From: a virus
Strand: one strand, 5' to 3'
Virus record (IMG/VR): IMGVR_UViG_3300028829_006892
Location: 1 to 20,083 of that record
DNA length: 20,083 bases
The notes beneath the pieces are model-generated. The model was not told the DNA's origin, did no database searches, and saw only the letters and a list, made by a program, of their open reading frames with translations. Positions 7,443 to 14,509 of this stretch are shown in pieces; position 1 is the stretch's first letter, and the number at the start of each line of letters is the position of its first letter. A program made the position numbers and the translations under genes.

Positions 7443-9619
7443 CAGTCTTCCCCGAATGGGATGCGCGCCAGCTTGTCGCCGCCAGACGCGATCATGCTGT
7501 GGAAGGCGAACGCGGACAGGTGGAGCGGGGTCTTCGACACGATCTTGAACGCCCACGTGTTGACGTTCTCGAGCGCCACCGGCACTCGCCGCCAGAACAG
7601 CCGCCGCATCTTGGTCTTGCCCTCGTTGAGCGTCAAGTCACCGATGAGGTCTTTCGCCAAGACCCCGATCGACTTGCATGCACGGGGGCTGTCTTCGTCC
7701 GGCTCGTAGGAGCCGTTGAAGTAGATGTACACGTCGAAGGACTCATCGACCTCGTCCACCATCCCGATGAAAAGCTCGGGCACGTTGATGGGGGTGATGG
7801 CGGTGTCGTCTGCCCGCAACCAGGCGGACTCGTAGACGTAGGTGCGCTCGGGCTCGTCGAACCCCTCGACCTCGTGCCCCATCACGTAGACATCGTACTC
7901 GTTGTACGTCTTCTGCTCGGCAACCAGCGGCGTCACCGTGCCACCCTCGTCGAGGGTCAGAGCTCCGCTCAAGCTGAACTTCGGCTTCGTGACCGGTCTC
8001 GACCCTGCGAACAGCACGTAGTACCGAGGGTCGTCGGTGATGCACATATCGCTGATATAGAAGCCCAGTCGAATCTCGTTCCACCCGGCCCCGTTGAAGC
8101 ACAGGATGAGGTCGTTGTCGAACTGGCCAGCAGAGGGGACCGCACACCGGTACTCCCGGCTCTCGGGGTCGATGACGGCGACAGCGTTCGCCAACGAGCC
8201 CTTCGCCAGCTGCGTCTTCGTCAGCCGGTGGATGGCGTCGCTGATCTTCTCGACCGCGCCCCCCGGCACCCAGCCGTAGAAACCGTCACGGCTCAACCAG
8301 ACCAGGCGCCCGTCGGGCATGCCTTGCACCGAGCGAGGGGCCACACAGCCCGTTCCTCGCGCCATGACGACCGGAGGCACCCGTGGGTCCGTGATGTCGC
8401 ACACAGAGCGCTCAGTGAACGCCAGGAGCTTCCCTGCGTGGCTCACCAGCCCGGTGATCCTCGCCCCGTCAGGGTCGGGGGTGACCATCGTGTCCTTGAG
8501 CAGCGTGCCGGGGAACCCGACCTCGCTGCGGATGACTCTCGCACCATCCGCGACGACCAACGCCCCTGCGTGCGACGTCATCACCTCGAAGCGGGGCACC
8601 CGCATGTAGCTCTTGGCGGGCTCGCCCAGGCGGCTGTCCGGCACGTTGTCGGCGTAGACGAAGGGCGCGGTGCCTTCGATGCGCTCGAGCAGTCTCGGCT
8701 CACCGGGGAACCGGTTGAGGTCCGGCGTGCGGTAGAGCCGCGTGGCCACCGCGTGCTCGGGTGCTGACCCCGTCGCCTTGACCACGAACTGACGTGGCAA
8801 GTCGTCGAGCTTGGTGGACAGGTCGACATAGTCAACTCCCGTGTGCTGCTCCACCACCGAGTCGCACCGTTGCCCGGAGAGGGCGACCTCGGCGCTCAGA
8901 GGCGAGAGCGCGGAGATGTTGCCGTGAACGTCTTCCCACGCTCGGGCGTACTGCCACCGACCCGCGAGCACCGCTCCCTCATGGGTGTCGATGACATCGC
9001 CGACTGACCCCACTCGGCCCGGCCACGAGTAGCCGCCGCTGTTGGCGTAGCTGTTCTGTCGATCCACAGGCTGCTGCGGGCCCGCCGCTTCCAGTTGACC
9101 GGGCGTGGTCGTGAAGCCCAGCGGCGTGACCATCCCGTCGTGCGCGATGACGAGCGGTGTGTCGATACCGTTGGTCCACACGATGGTGTTGTTGACCACT
9201 GCGAAGATGTCGGGGTAGCCCGCGCGCCCTTCGTCGGTCAGACCCTCGTAGATGACCTCCCAGCAGCGGTACCAGCCCGCGTGCCGGTAGAGCTTCGTCC
9301 CCGCCCGCACCACCAGCGTCGGCGCCTTCCCGCCGAGTAGCCCCGCGTGGAAGATGCCGTAGATGGTGGCCGGCGTCTCCGGTGCGACCGGAGTGACGAA
9401 GCGCTCGTGCCCCGGAGGGATGCCCCCCGAGCTTCGGTACTGACTCGAGCTCCGGTAGGGCTCGTAGGGACACACCCCGCGAATCGCGCGGAGCGTGCCC
9501 TCGGGAGTCCTCTCGAAGTTGCTGACCCGTCTGGCCAGAGACGTCGGAGCGTACTGAAGCTGGGCCTCACCGCTTTCGATGCGGACCTGCGATAGCGCTC
9601 GTTGTCTCCGGTCAGGCAC
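7442..9619 (-). CDS. Tail nozzle / DNA-stabilisation-like protein
   Basis: This is a 725-residue protein from a GTG at 9619. An ATG four bases further upstream opens only a four-codon frame, while AGGGGTGA lies at workable spacing before the GTG. The sequence is built of short beta strands with recurring blade-like phrases, such as PDIFAVVNNTIVWTNGIDTP, LLAFTERSVCDITDPRVPP, GMPDGRLVWLSRDGFYGWVP and RYYVLFAGSRPVTKPKF. This looks like the propeller-type body of short-tail nozzle or plug proteins (the role of T7 gp12 or P22 gp10). The N-terminus contains LARRVSNFERTPEGTLRAIRG, the type of opening in which such proteins list a reference profile. It sits between the adaptor-like gene and the fibres, as expected for a nozzle to which fibres attach. 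Assignment to the nozzle class is by pattern and context, not by a confirmed family match. Confidence 0.85.
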   Translation of the reverse strand: MPDRRQRALSQVRIESGEAQLQYAPTSLARRVSNFERTPEGTLRAIRGVCPYEPYRSSSQYRSSGGIPPGHERFVTPVAPETPATIYGIFHAGLLGGKAPTLVVRAGTKLYRHAGWYRCWEVIYEGLTDEGRAGYPDIFAVVNNTIVWTNGIDTPLVIAHDGMVTPLGFTTTPGQLEAAGPQQPVDRQNSYANSGGYSWPGRVGSVGDVIDTHEGAVLAGRWQYARAWEDVHGNISALSPLSAEVALSGQRCDSVVEQHTGVDYVDLSTKLDDLPRQFVVKATGSAPEHAVATRLYRTPDLNRFPGEPRLLERIEGTAPFVYADNVPDSRLGEPAKSYMRVPRFEVMTSHAGALVVADGARVIRSEVGFPGTLLKDTMVTPDPDGARITGLVSHAGKLLAFTERSVCDITDPRVPPVVMARGTGCVAPRSVQGMPDGRLVWLSRDGFYGWVPGGAVEKISDAIHRLTKTQLAKGSLANAVAVIDPESREYRCAVPSAGQFDNDLILCFNGAGWNEIRLGFYISDMCITDDPRYYVLFAGSRPVTKPKFSLSGALTLDEGGTVTPLVAEQKTYNEYDVYVMGHEVEGFDEPERTYVYESAWLRADDTAITPINVPELFIGMVDEVDESFDVYIYFNGSYEPDEDSPRACKSIGVLAKDLIGDLTLNEGKTKMRRLFWRRVPVALENVNTWAFKIVSKTPLHLSAFAFHSMIASGGDKLARIPFGED

Positions 9620-9622
9620 GCA

Positions 9623-10099
9623 TCACCCCTGGCTCTTGAACTCGTTCCAGTACTCGCCCAGCATGAGGGCGCCCTCGTCGCTGTTCAGCGCCGGGAACTT
9701 GCGCCGGCAGCGGGACCGCCACCGCGCGTGGTGCTCACCATCGGCCGGCTTGGGGAGCGCGCTGGCCGGCGGCAGGGTCTCCTCCTTCTCCTCCTCGGAG
9801 GCCTCGCAGTCGACCCACTGCTCCTTCTCGAGGTCCCACTCCACCGTCGGCGGGCAGAAGCAGAAGCGGTTGGGATCCCACCGCCACGCCTTCGGGCGCC
9901 ACTGCTCATGGTTCCGAGGGTTGAGGAAGTCGGCCTTCGACAACTCGAGGATGCCCTCGTCCGAGAAGACGTGGGCGACCCAGTCGTCCATCCGCACGTT
10001 GACGGCTACGACCGCCACCTCGTGACGACCGAGCTTGCCGTCATCACGGCAGAAGATGGACCCCACAGAGGGGGCAGCGAGAAAGGCAGAGTGGTCCAT
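9623..10099 (-). CDS. Hypothetical protein between adaptor and nozzle
   Basis: This is a 158-residue protein. The frame is open upstream into the previous gene, but the ATG at 10099 has GGAG at good spacing, so the protein begins MDHSAFLAAPSVGSIFCRDD. The N-terminal 80 residues look globular, with mixed strands (VAVVAVNVRMDDWVAHVFSD) and many Trp residues (HEQWRPKAWRWDPNRFCFCP). An acidic linker follows (ASEEEKEETLPP) and then a short basic, aromatic tail (HHARWRSRCRRKFPALN, ending MLGEYWNEFKSQG). It contains five cysteines, including an FCFC pair, but no classic zinc-finger spacing. I do not recognise the family. The location between the adaptor-like and nozzle-like genes suggests a small neck or tail-completion factor. 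Its stop is three bases from the next start. Confidence 0.8.
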   Translation of the reverse strand: MDHSAFLAAPSVGSIFCRDDGKLGRHEVAVVAVNVRMDDWVAHVFSDEGILELSKADFLNPRNHEQWRPKAWRWDPNRFCFCPPTVEWDLEKEQWVDCEASEEEKEETLPPASALPKPADGEHHARWRSRCRRKFPALNSDEGALMLGEYWNEFKSQG

Positions 10100-10121
10100 G
10101 GTTGCTCCAGGGTGTGGGGCG

Positions 10122-10130
10122 AGCGTATCA
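10122..10130 (-). promoter_or_regulatory. Extended -10-like motif upstream of the hypothetical neck gene
   Basis: The minus strand reads TGATACGCT (TGNTAYNCT), with 22 bases before the ATG at 10099. Including flanks, CGCGTGATAC is identical to the copy upstream of the adaptor gene at 11833-11842. It sits in a 35-base gap. Confidence 0.45.
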
Positions 10131-10134
10131 CGCG

Positions 10135-11802
10135 CTAACCCTCTTGGTACGTGTCGATGCGGAGGTAGCGACTGCTGACCCCCCACGGCTTGTTCTCGAC
10201 GATGCCGTTGTTGTCGCCGTGCTGCGACTTGAACCGCCGCACCAGGCGAGCGTAGATGCTCCGATGCTTGATCTCCGCGTTCTGGTCCACGCCGTCCAGG
10301 CGACTCATGTAGGCGAGCGCGAGCTCAAGGAAGGCGGCGAAGGCCTCCTGCTTGATGGGCAGCTGGTCGTTGTCGTTGACCAGCTCCTTGGGCTGCCGAA
10401 GCACCGCGATGTCGAGGTCGTAGTCCTTGTCGGGCAACGGCCAGAGGTGGTAGGCGTAGTAGCCCGTGACCTTCCGCAGCTGGCGGGACGTGTCCGGCGG
10501 CAGGTTGTTCTCCGCCGTCTCGTTGATGGGCGCACCCTGCCACGTGTAGCTGCTGACCTCGTACTTGGGGATGCCCATGACGGTCGCATCCTCCAAGACC
10601 TTGTCCTGGTCCAGAGGGTTGATCTCCCCGAGCAGGTAGAACTTCTCGTCCGCATCGACCCGGTTCATCCGGTACGGCTGCCGGACGATGGTGGGCGAGG
10701 TCGCCGCTGCAGGGGGTCCGTGCGTGTCGTACGTCGCGAGGCGCCGCACGTAGATGCGGAGCCTGACCCCGCTCCGACCGAACCGGAGGGGGACGTCTGC
10801 GGGCGGGTACGAGGCCCCGACCCTGACCCCGAGAGGGTCGCCCATGAAGTCGAGCATCTCCTCGAGGTTGGCGCACTGGATGTTGATGGCACGACCGCCC
10901 GTGTACACCGTCCCTGCGTCATCCTTAAGGTCGTCGTTCTCGACCGCATGATCGAACGGGTCGCTCGGAGGGCTGGGGGCGCTCTCCCACACAGGGTCCG
11001 CGAAGTTGCCCACGCTCTGACCCCACTCCTGCTCGAGACGGCCCCACGCCCACGTGTAGCAGAACTCGAACTTCCCCTCCTGCACCGGTCCCAACCACGG
11101 CAGGTAGGTGATGACCCCGTCGACGTTGTTCTCGATGACGCTGGTGATGATCGGCGCCTCGGACGGCGTGGGCATCTGGAAGAACCGTCCCCGCCAGAAG
11201 TCCGTGGGCGGACCCCGCACGGACTGGTCGTAGCTGGGCAGCGACTCCCGTCGCGCGGTGCCTCCGCTGATCTGACCCACCAGCTGCTCGCTGTCGTCGA
11301 ACACGCGCAGCGGCGTGAGCACCTGGGTCGTGTTGCCGGGCAGGAAGAACTCGGGCTGGTAGATCTTGAACGCCATCGTCGCCGCCCCCGTGTCGAACCA
11401 CGGGGGGTCGATGCTCACGTAGTAGAGCTCAGCGGTCGAGTCGTACCACCACTCGCGAGACTGCCGACGCCGCTTCCGACCTTTCGGGTCCGTGATCTCG
11501 AGGTGCATGACCCCGTCCCACGTGCGGTCGATCGTAGGCACCCACGACCCCGACAGGTTGAACTGCAAGACCTTCAGGTCCGCCGTCTTTGAGATGGTCG
11601 CGCTCTGGTCTGCCCCCGTCACCGTCGCGTAGACATGGACGTGCGTGTCCTCGGGCATCAAGGCCTCGGGGGCCTCCCCCGACAACTCGCGCAGCGCACG
11701 CAGCAGGCAGGTGTTCGCCCGACTGTCGAGCTTCTTCCCCGTCGTCATCCACGCGCGATCGTTGAACAGGTACTCGCGAGCGGCTTTCAGCGTGGTGTCC
11801 AT
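10135..11802 (-). CDS. Head-tail adaptor-like protein with enlarged central region
   Basis: This is a 555-residue protein with an ATG at 11802 preceded by GAGGG. The first 50 residues are helical with RANTCLLRALRELSG. The last 170 residues read as an adaptor. VTGYYAYHLWPLPDKDYDLD and AVLRQPKELVNDNDQLPIKQ are followed by a helix pair, EAFAAFLELALAYMSRLDG and HRSIYARLVRRFKSQHGD. That wording (valid lower and upper preferences for a design matrix, then a helical bundle) is familiar from gp11/gp4-type adaptors of short-tailed phages. Between them lie about 300 residues of beta-rich sequence (DGVMHLEITDPKGRKRRRQS, PEFFLPGNTTQVLTPLRVFD, GVRLRIYVRRLATYDTHGPP) that such adaptors, usually about 200 residues long, do not have. 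The role would be a ring between portal and nozzle. The C-terminal match is from memory and moderate; the insert is unassigned. Confidence 0.87.
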   Translation of the reverse strand: MDTTLKAAREYLFNDRAWMTTGKKLDSRANTCLLRALRELSGEAPEALMPEDTHVHVYATVTGADQSATISKTADLKVLQFNLSGSWVPTIDRTWDGVMHLEITDPKGRKRRRQSREWWYDSTAELYYVSIDPPWFDTGAATMAFKIYQPEFFLPGNTTQVLTPLRVFDDSEQLVGQISGGTARRESLPSYDQSVRGPPTDFWRGRFFQMPTPSEAPIITSVIENNVDGVITYLPWLGPVQEGKFEFCYTWAWGRLEQEWGQSVGNFADPVWESAPSPPSDPFDHAVENDDLKDDAGTVYTGGRAINIQCANLEEMLDFMGDPLGVRVGASYPPADVPLRFGRSGVRLRIYVRRLATYDTHGPPAAATSPTIVRQPYRMNRVDADEKFYLLGEINPLDQDKVLEDATVMGIPKYEVSSYTWQGAPINETAENNLPPDTSRQLRKVTGYYAYHLWPLPDKDYDLDIAVLRQPKELVNDNDQLPIKQEAFAAFLELALAYMSRLDGVDQNAEIKHRSIYARLVRRFKSQHGDNNGIVENKPWGVSSRYLRIDTYQEG

Positions 11803-11829
11803 CAGACCCTCGTTGTTTGGCTTGTCGCC

Positions 11830-11838
11830 AGTGTATCA
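11830..11838 (-). promoter_or_regulatory. Extended -10-like motif upstream of the adaptor-like gene
   Basis: The minus strand reads TGATACACT (TGNTAYNCT; TACACT is four of six to TATAAT), with 27 bases before the ATG at 11802. It lies just after the hairpin at 11843-11876, so a hairpin that ends the capsid transcript would be followed by a fresh start. Confidence 0.5.
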
Positions 11839-11842
11839 CGCG

Positions 11843-11876
11843 AACGCCCCCGCCAGCCGAGGCTGACGAGGGCGTT
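11843..11876 (-). terminator. Strong hairpin after the capsid/decoration genes
   Basis: Two 16-base arms (11843-11858 and 11861-11876) pair at 14 of 16 positions across a two-base gap, starting 16 bases past the stop at 11893 in transcription order. The minus-strand RNA has no T-run after it (it continues CGCGTGATAC), so it is not a textbook intrinsic terminator. It may be an attenuator, a processing site or a 3' stabiliser that keeps capsid and decoration messages above downstream tail messages. Confidence 0.5.
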
Positions 11877-11892
11877 GAAGACCCGCAGGCGG

Positions 11893-12414
11893 TCAGGGGA
11901 TGCTGATGTAGACCTGGGCGTAGGTCGCGAGCGTTGCGCCCTCCGCTTCGAGGGTCCGACCGATCGACGAGCCTGCGCCGGCAGTGGCCTCCACGTAGCC
12001 CTCTCCCGCCCCCGCGCCGTCGGAGTCCACAGCGACGTTGGCGGTCAGCGTGCCCTCGGCGAGCACCACGCAGGTGCCGCGCCGAACGAGCCAGCCGTAC
12101 GAGCCGGCGTCGATGGCGTGGTCGGCGACACCGAGCAGAAGCATCGGGTCGACCGAGTCACCGTCGCAGGGTTCGGCGAAGAAGGGGTCGGCGGCGTCGG
12201 TCTCACACAGCTGCCCGGCGAGGATCGCCTCGGCAGCCTTGACGAAGATCCACTCCCGCTCACCTTTGAGGAGCGACCAAGTGAGGGTGGCGTCCACACC
12301 GGAGCCGAGGCTTGCGACCTCCGCATCGGTCTGGAGGTAGGTGGTGCCGACCCCGTACCGGTCATCGGTGAAGGTGTCGCTGAGGGCGTTGGCGATTGCC
12401 TGAATGGAAGGCAT
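11893..12414 (-). CDS. Beta-rich head decoration-like protein downstream of the capsid gene
   Basis: This is a 173-residue protein with an ATG at 12414, GGAG seven bases upstream, and only 12 bases after the capsid stop. Residues 1-30 are a small helical start (SIQAIANALSDTF). The rest is short strands and Gly/Ala/Asp turns: REWIFVKAAEAILAGQLCET, MLLLGVADHAIDAGSYGWLV, RRGTCVVLAEGTLTANVAVD, and a C-terminal strand TYAQVYISIP. Phrases of the type GxADxAIxAGxYGWLxxxG are common in small head-decoration or capsid-associated proteins that follow or precede the capsid gene. No cleavage or catalytic site is visible. It is presumably made in capsid-like amounts from the same transcript. The decoration role is an inference from fold style and position. 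Confidence 0.85.
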   Translation of the reverse strand: MPSIQAIANALSDTFTDDRYGVGTTYLQTDAEVASLGSGVDATLTWSLLKGEREWIFVKAAEAILAGQLCETDAADPFFAEPCDGDSVDPMLLLGVADHAIDAGSYGWLVRRGTCVVLAEGTLTANVAVDSDGAGAGEGYVEATAGAGSSIGRTLEAEGATLATYAQVYISIP

Positions 12415-12426
12415 GGTGTTCTCCTA

Positions 12427-13488
12427 TCAGAGCGCGGTGCCGCTGATGCAGCCCTGCGCGACGAGGTTGGTGCAGATGAAGCCAAACTTCGCGACGACGA
12501 CGTCCTGGGTGGCGATGCGGTCCTCGAAGTCGGTGAGCTCCGCGTCCTCGATGGTCGAGAACTCGAAGTACGCCGGGTTGAGGATGTAGCCACCACCGTC
12601 GGCGAGAGCCTGGCCCGAGAACACCGAGAGGGTGCGGTCGAGGTCGAGGGACTCGTGGAAGGTGACGCCGTTGTGGACGATCGTGTGCAGGTCGGACTTC
12701 TCGGTCTTGTCGTCCACGAGGCTGACGCGCACGTGGTCGCGCTTGGACCGCTCGAGGTTGACCATGGTGTCGGGGTCGAGGAAGCCGAGCTCGGGCGAGC
12801 CCTCCATGGCGAAGTGACCGCAGCGCCGGATGACCTTGCTGAGCTTGTCCTCGCCGTCCGAGGTCCAGCTGGACACCGACTCGTACTGGTTGTACCAGAA
12901 CTTGTCAGCGTTCTTCGCCAGGGTGAAGACCGCCTCGCCGTTGGTGTTCTGCGTGGCCTTGCTCTCGAAGTCGAGCATGCCGTTGGTGGTGCCGGTGAGC
13001 GTGCCGCTCGTGAAGGCGCCGTTCAGCGGGCAGATGCCGTACATCGAGGAGGACGAGAAGGCGTGGTTGCCGGCGGGCGCGGCGCCCGACAGCACGTACG
13101 CCTCGAGGACCCGGTTGAAGCTGTTCATGAACGCTTCGGGGTACTTCTCGATCAGCTTCATCACGGCGAGGGGGCCGTTGTTCTGAGCGAGCTCGCGGTT
13201 CGGGATGGCGATGGCGGCGGCCAGGCGATGCGGCTCGACCTGCAGCTGCTCGGTCCGCTTGGTGCGGGTGGCGTTCAGCAGCTCGGTGCCGTTGTAGATG
13301 CCGCGACCGGTGGCGGGCGAACCCGTCATGAGGGCGCGCTCGATGTAGGAGCCGCCGTCCATGGACTGACGGACCCGACCGGCCTTGAAGAGGGTGTCCA
13401 GCAGGACGGTGCGACGCATGAAGGTGTCGATCAGCGGACCCTTCAGCTGGCGGAAGGTCGTGTTCAGGACCTCGGTAGAGATGGCCAT
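12427..13488 (-). CDS. Major capsid protein
   Basis: This is a 353-residue protein. A TTG four codons upstream is in frame, but the ATG at 13488 has GGAGG with a five-base spacer, so the protein begins MAISTEVLNTTFRQLKG. HK97-fold features are readable in order. An N-terminal arm (LLDTLFKAGRVRQSMDGG) is followed by an E-loop-like region (YIERALMTGSPATGRGIYNG), the spine helix (PLAVMKLIEKYPEAFMNSFN, about residues 104-123) and a long P/A-domain segment. The C-terminal part contains SVFSGQALADGGGYILNPAY and ends KFGFICTNLVAQGCISGTAL. The pattern xxGRVRxxxDGG followed by E/R-rich strands is widely seen in capsid proteins of short-tailed phages. No protease or delta domain is fused. It has its own promoter and is followed by a decoration-like gene, as expected for the most abundant virion protein. 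Confidence 0.92.
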   Translation of the reverse strand: MAISTEVLNTTFRQLKGPLIDTFMRRTVLLDTLFKAGRVRQSMDGGSYIERALMTGSPATGRGIYNGTELLNATRTKRTEQLQVEPHRLAAAIAIPNRELAQNNGPLAVMKLIEKYPEAFMNSFNRVLEAYVLSGAAPAGNHAFSSSSMYGICPLNGAFTSGTLTGTTNGMLDFESKATQNTNGEAVFTLAKNADKFWYNQYESVSSWTSDGEDKLSKVIRRCGHFAMEGSPELGFLDPDTMVNLERSKRDHVRVSLVDDKTEKSDLHTIVHNGVTFHESLDLDRTLSVFSGQALADGGGYILNPAYFEFSTIEDAELTDFEDRIATQDVVVAKFGFICTNLVAQGCISGTAL

Positions 13489-13493
13489 GGTGG

Positions 13494-13498
13494 CCTCC
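13494..13498 (-). promoter_or_regulatory. Shine-Dalgarno of the capsid gene
   Basis: The minus strand reads GGAGG, five bases before the ATG at 13488. It selects this ATG over the in-frame TTG at 13500, which itself overlaps the site. Confidence 0.8.
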
Positions 13499-13601
13499 AA
13501 TAGATGCAGGTGGAAGAAAGTTGTCTCTCGTCTGGCCTGCCCTCTCCTGCTCGTCGGACCCGAAGGCTACCCGCTCGCTCAACCAAGGGTGCGCTACCAG
13601 C

Positions 13602-13631
13602 GATATACCAAGAGTACGTGAGACGTGTCAA
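13602..13631 (-). promoter_or_regulatory. Sigma70-type promoter of the capsid gene
   Basis: The minus strand has a perfect TTGACA (13631-13626), an 18-base spacer and TATATC (13607-13602), itself preceded by an extended TG (TGGTATATC). The expected start is near 13595, giving a leader of about 107 bases to the capsid ATG. This is the only gap with a clear -35. The other minus-strand gaps use the shorter TGNTAYNCT motif close to the gene. Apart from this promoter, the terminator and a weak second hairpin (TGCCCC/GGGGCA at 13691-13724), the 254 bases between 13489 and 13742 hold nothing I recognise. Confidence 0.65.
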
Positions 13632-13679
13632 GGAAAAGAAGAGCCCCCGCCCCGAGGAGCAACTTCCCGAAGCGAGGGC
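13630..13679 (-). terminator. Intrinsic terminator between the upstream head gene and the capsid promoter
   Basis: In minus-strand RNA, 13679-13666 pairs with 13656-13643 as a 14-base-pair stem with four G-U pairs and a nine-base loop. The tract TCTTCTTTTCCTT follows at once (9 of 13 T). The four wobble pairs would be C-A mismatches on the other strand, so the structure is specific to leftward RNA. The tract runs directly into the -35 box of the capsid promoter. Confidence 0.75.
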
Positions 13680-13742
13680 AGCGGTCAACGTGCCCCTCAG
13701 TGGAGCAACTCACCGGGTGGGGCATCGCTGCCGCTATCAACT

Positions 13743-14417
13743 TCAGTACAGGGGACTGAAGACCATGCAGAACACGTCGGCGTTCGACGCACCGGGGTCT
13801 ACGGTGAGGGTGATGGTCAGCTGCCCATCCCCGTTGACGACAGCGCTCGCCACGGCTGCGGTGGCGTCTGTGGTGGCCTCGTTGATGGTGGCGAGCACCT
13901 TGGCGTTGGCGTAGCCCGCCCCGAGCTCGTGCGTTCCCGTGGTGCCGCCGTCGTTGACCGTCACGGTCACGGTGCGGGTCAGCATCTTGAGCTGCGAGGC
14001 ACCCGGCTCGAGTCGCACCACGCCCACGGTGGCGCTGATGGACATAACGTAGCCCACGACGATGTTGGAGTCGTCCGCGCCCGACGGCTTGGTGGCGGTC
14101 CAGCCGCCAGCGGTCGTGCTCAGGTAGACGGGGTCGCCCACAGAGGACGCCGCGCTGGTGTCGACATCGGAGAGGATGACCCAGGGCAGCAGGACGAGCT
14201 TGTCGTTGGCGGCGGTGGCGCGGCCAGCGGCGACGAAGAGGGGGCCGGGCCCGGTGCCGTCGGCATCGGCCGGACTGACCTTCGGGAGGACACCGGACAC
14301 GCCGTCAGCGACGACGATGTCGTACTGGGCGACAGCTGCCGTGGCAACACCCTCCATGGCCGAGGCCCAGGGGGTGACGGCTGCGGGGTAGACTTCGCGC
14401 TGCTGAATGAGAGCCAC
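13743..14417 (-). CDS. Beta-rich head protein upstream of the capsid gene
   Basis: This is a 224-residue protein starting at GTG 14417, which has AAGGAGG five bases upstream. The open frame extends further but would cross the divergent control region. The N-terminal domain (residues 1-145) is made of strands and Gly/Ala/Asp turns: YPAAVTPWASAMEGVATAAV, AAGRATAANDKLVLLPWVIL, GDPVYLSTTAGGWTATKP and NIVVGYVMSISATVGVVRLE. The last pair strongly resembles small capsid-associated proteins in which GDPVYLS and VGYV strands recur. After MLTRTVTVTVNDGG a second, Thr/Ala-rich beta domain (about residues 150-224) ends DVFCMVFSPLY. It may be a head fibre or decoration protein, or a stabiliser. It occupies the place where a scaffold or protease often stands, but has no helical scaffold character. 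It is ended by its own terminator. Confidence 0.85.
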   Translation of the reverse strand: MALIQQREVYPAAVTPWASAMEGVATAAVAQYDIVVADGVSGVLPKVSPADADGTGPGPLFVAAGRATAANDKLVLLPWVILSDVDTSAASSVGDPVYLSTTAGGWTATKPSGADDSNIVVGYVMSISATVGVVRLEPGASQLKMLTRTVTVTVNDGGTTGTHELGAGYANAKVLATINEATTDATAAVASAVVNGDGQLTITLTVDPGASNADVFCMVFSPLY

Positions 14418-14422
14418 GGGCT

Positions 14423-14429
14423 CCTCCTT
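14423..14429 (-). promoter_or_regulatory. Shine-Dalgarno that fixes a GTG start
   Basis: The minus strand reads AAGGAGG, five bases before the GTG at 14417. This is the best-matched site in the window and the reason for rejecting in-frame upstream starts. Confidence 0.8.
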
Positions 14430-14442
14430 GGTTGGTGCCCCG

Positions 14443-14451
14443 AGCATATCA
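14443..14451 (-). promoter_or_regulatory. Leftward extended -10-like motif in the divergent region
   Basis: The minus strand reads TGATATGCT (TGNTAYNCT; TATGCT is four of six to TATAAT), with 25 bases before the GTG at 14417. It is the likely start of the whole leftward structural arm. It lies only 26 bases from the rightward near-match at 14478-14486, so the two promoters would share upstream DNA. Confidence 0.5.
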
Positions 14452-14477
14452 GGGGTATGGCGGGTTCCTCCCCGTTG

Positions 14478-14486
14478 TGTTACCCG
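14478..14486 (+). promoter_or_regulatory. Rightward near-match to the extended -10-like motif
   Basis: The plus strand reads TGTTACCCG, one base off TGNTAYNCT (final G for T), with 23 bases before the ATG at 14510. The spacing matches the leftward copies. The last-base change removes the conserved T of the -10 hexamer, so it may be weak or need a partner. Confidence 0.35.
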
Positions 14487-14495
14487 TGTCACACG
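14487..14495. promoter_or_regulatory. Candidate operator, first copy
   Basis: TGTCACACG lies within GTGTCACAC, a perfect odd palindrome (14486-14494: GTGT-C-ACAC). The same nine bases recur at 14748-14756 before the terminase. They sit between the putative promoter and the start of a small ribbon-helix-helix-like gene, so binding there could give autoregulation. This is inference. Confidence 0.3.
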
Positions 14496-14509
14496 ACCAA
14501 GGAGCCCTC

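Noticed and set aside
10102-13503. Long plus-strand open frames (496 and 622 codons) opposite the adaptor, decoration and capsid genes
   Set aside because: Both are antisense to clear virion genes and have Arg/Val/His/Gly-rich shadow composition without recognisable domains.
13503-13600. Possible small gene or riboswitch in the capsid leader
   Set aside because: No start with a ribosome site and no conserved-looking fold could be seen; it is best left as an untranslated leader.
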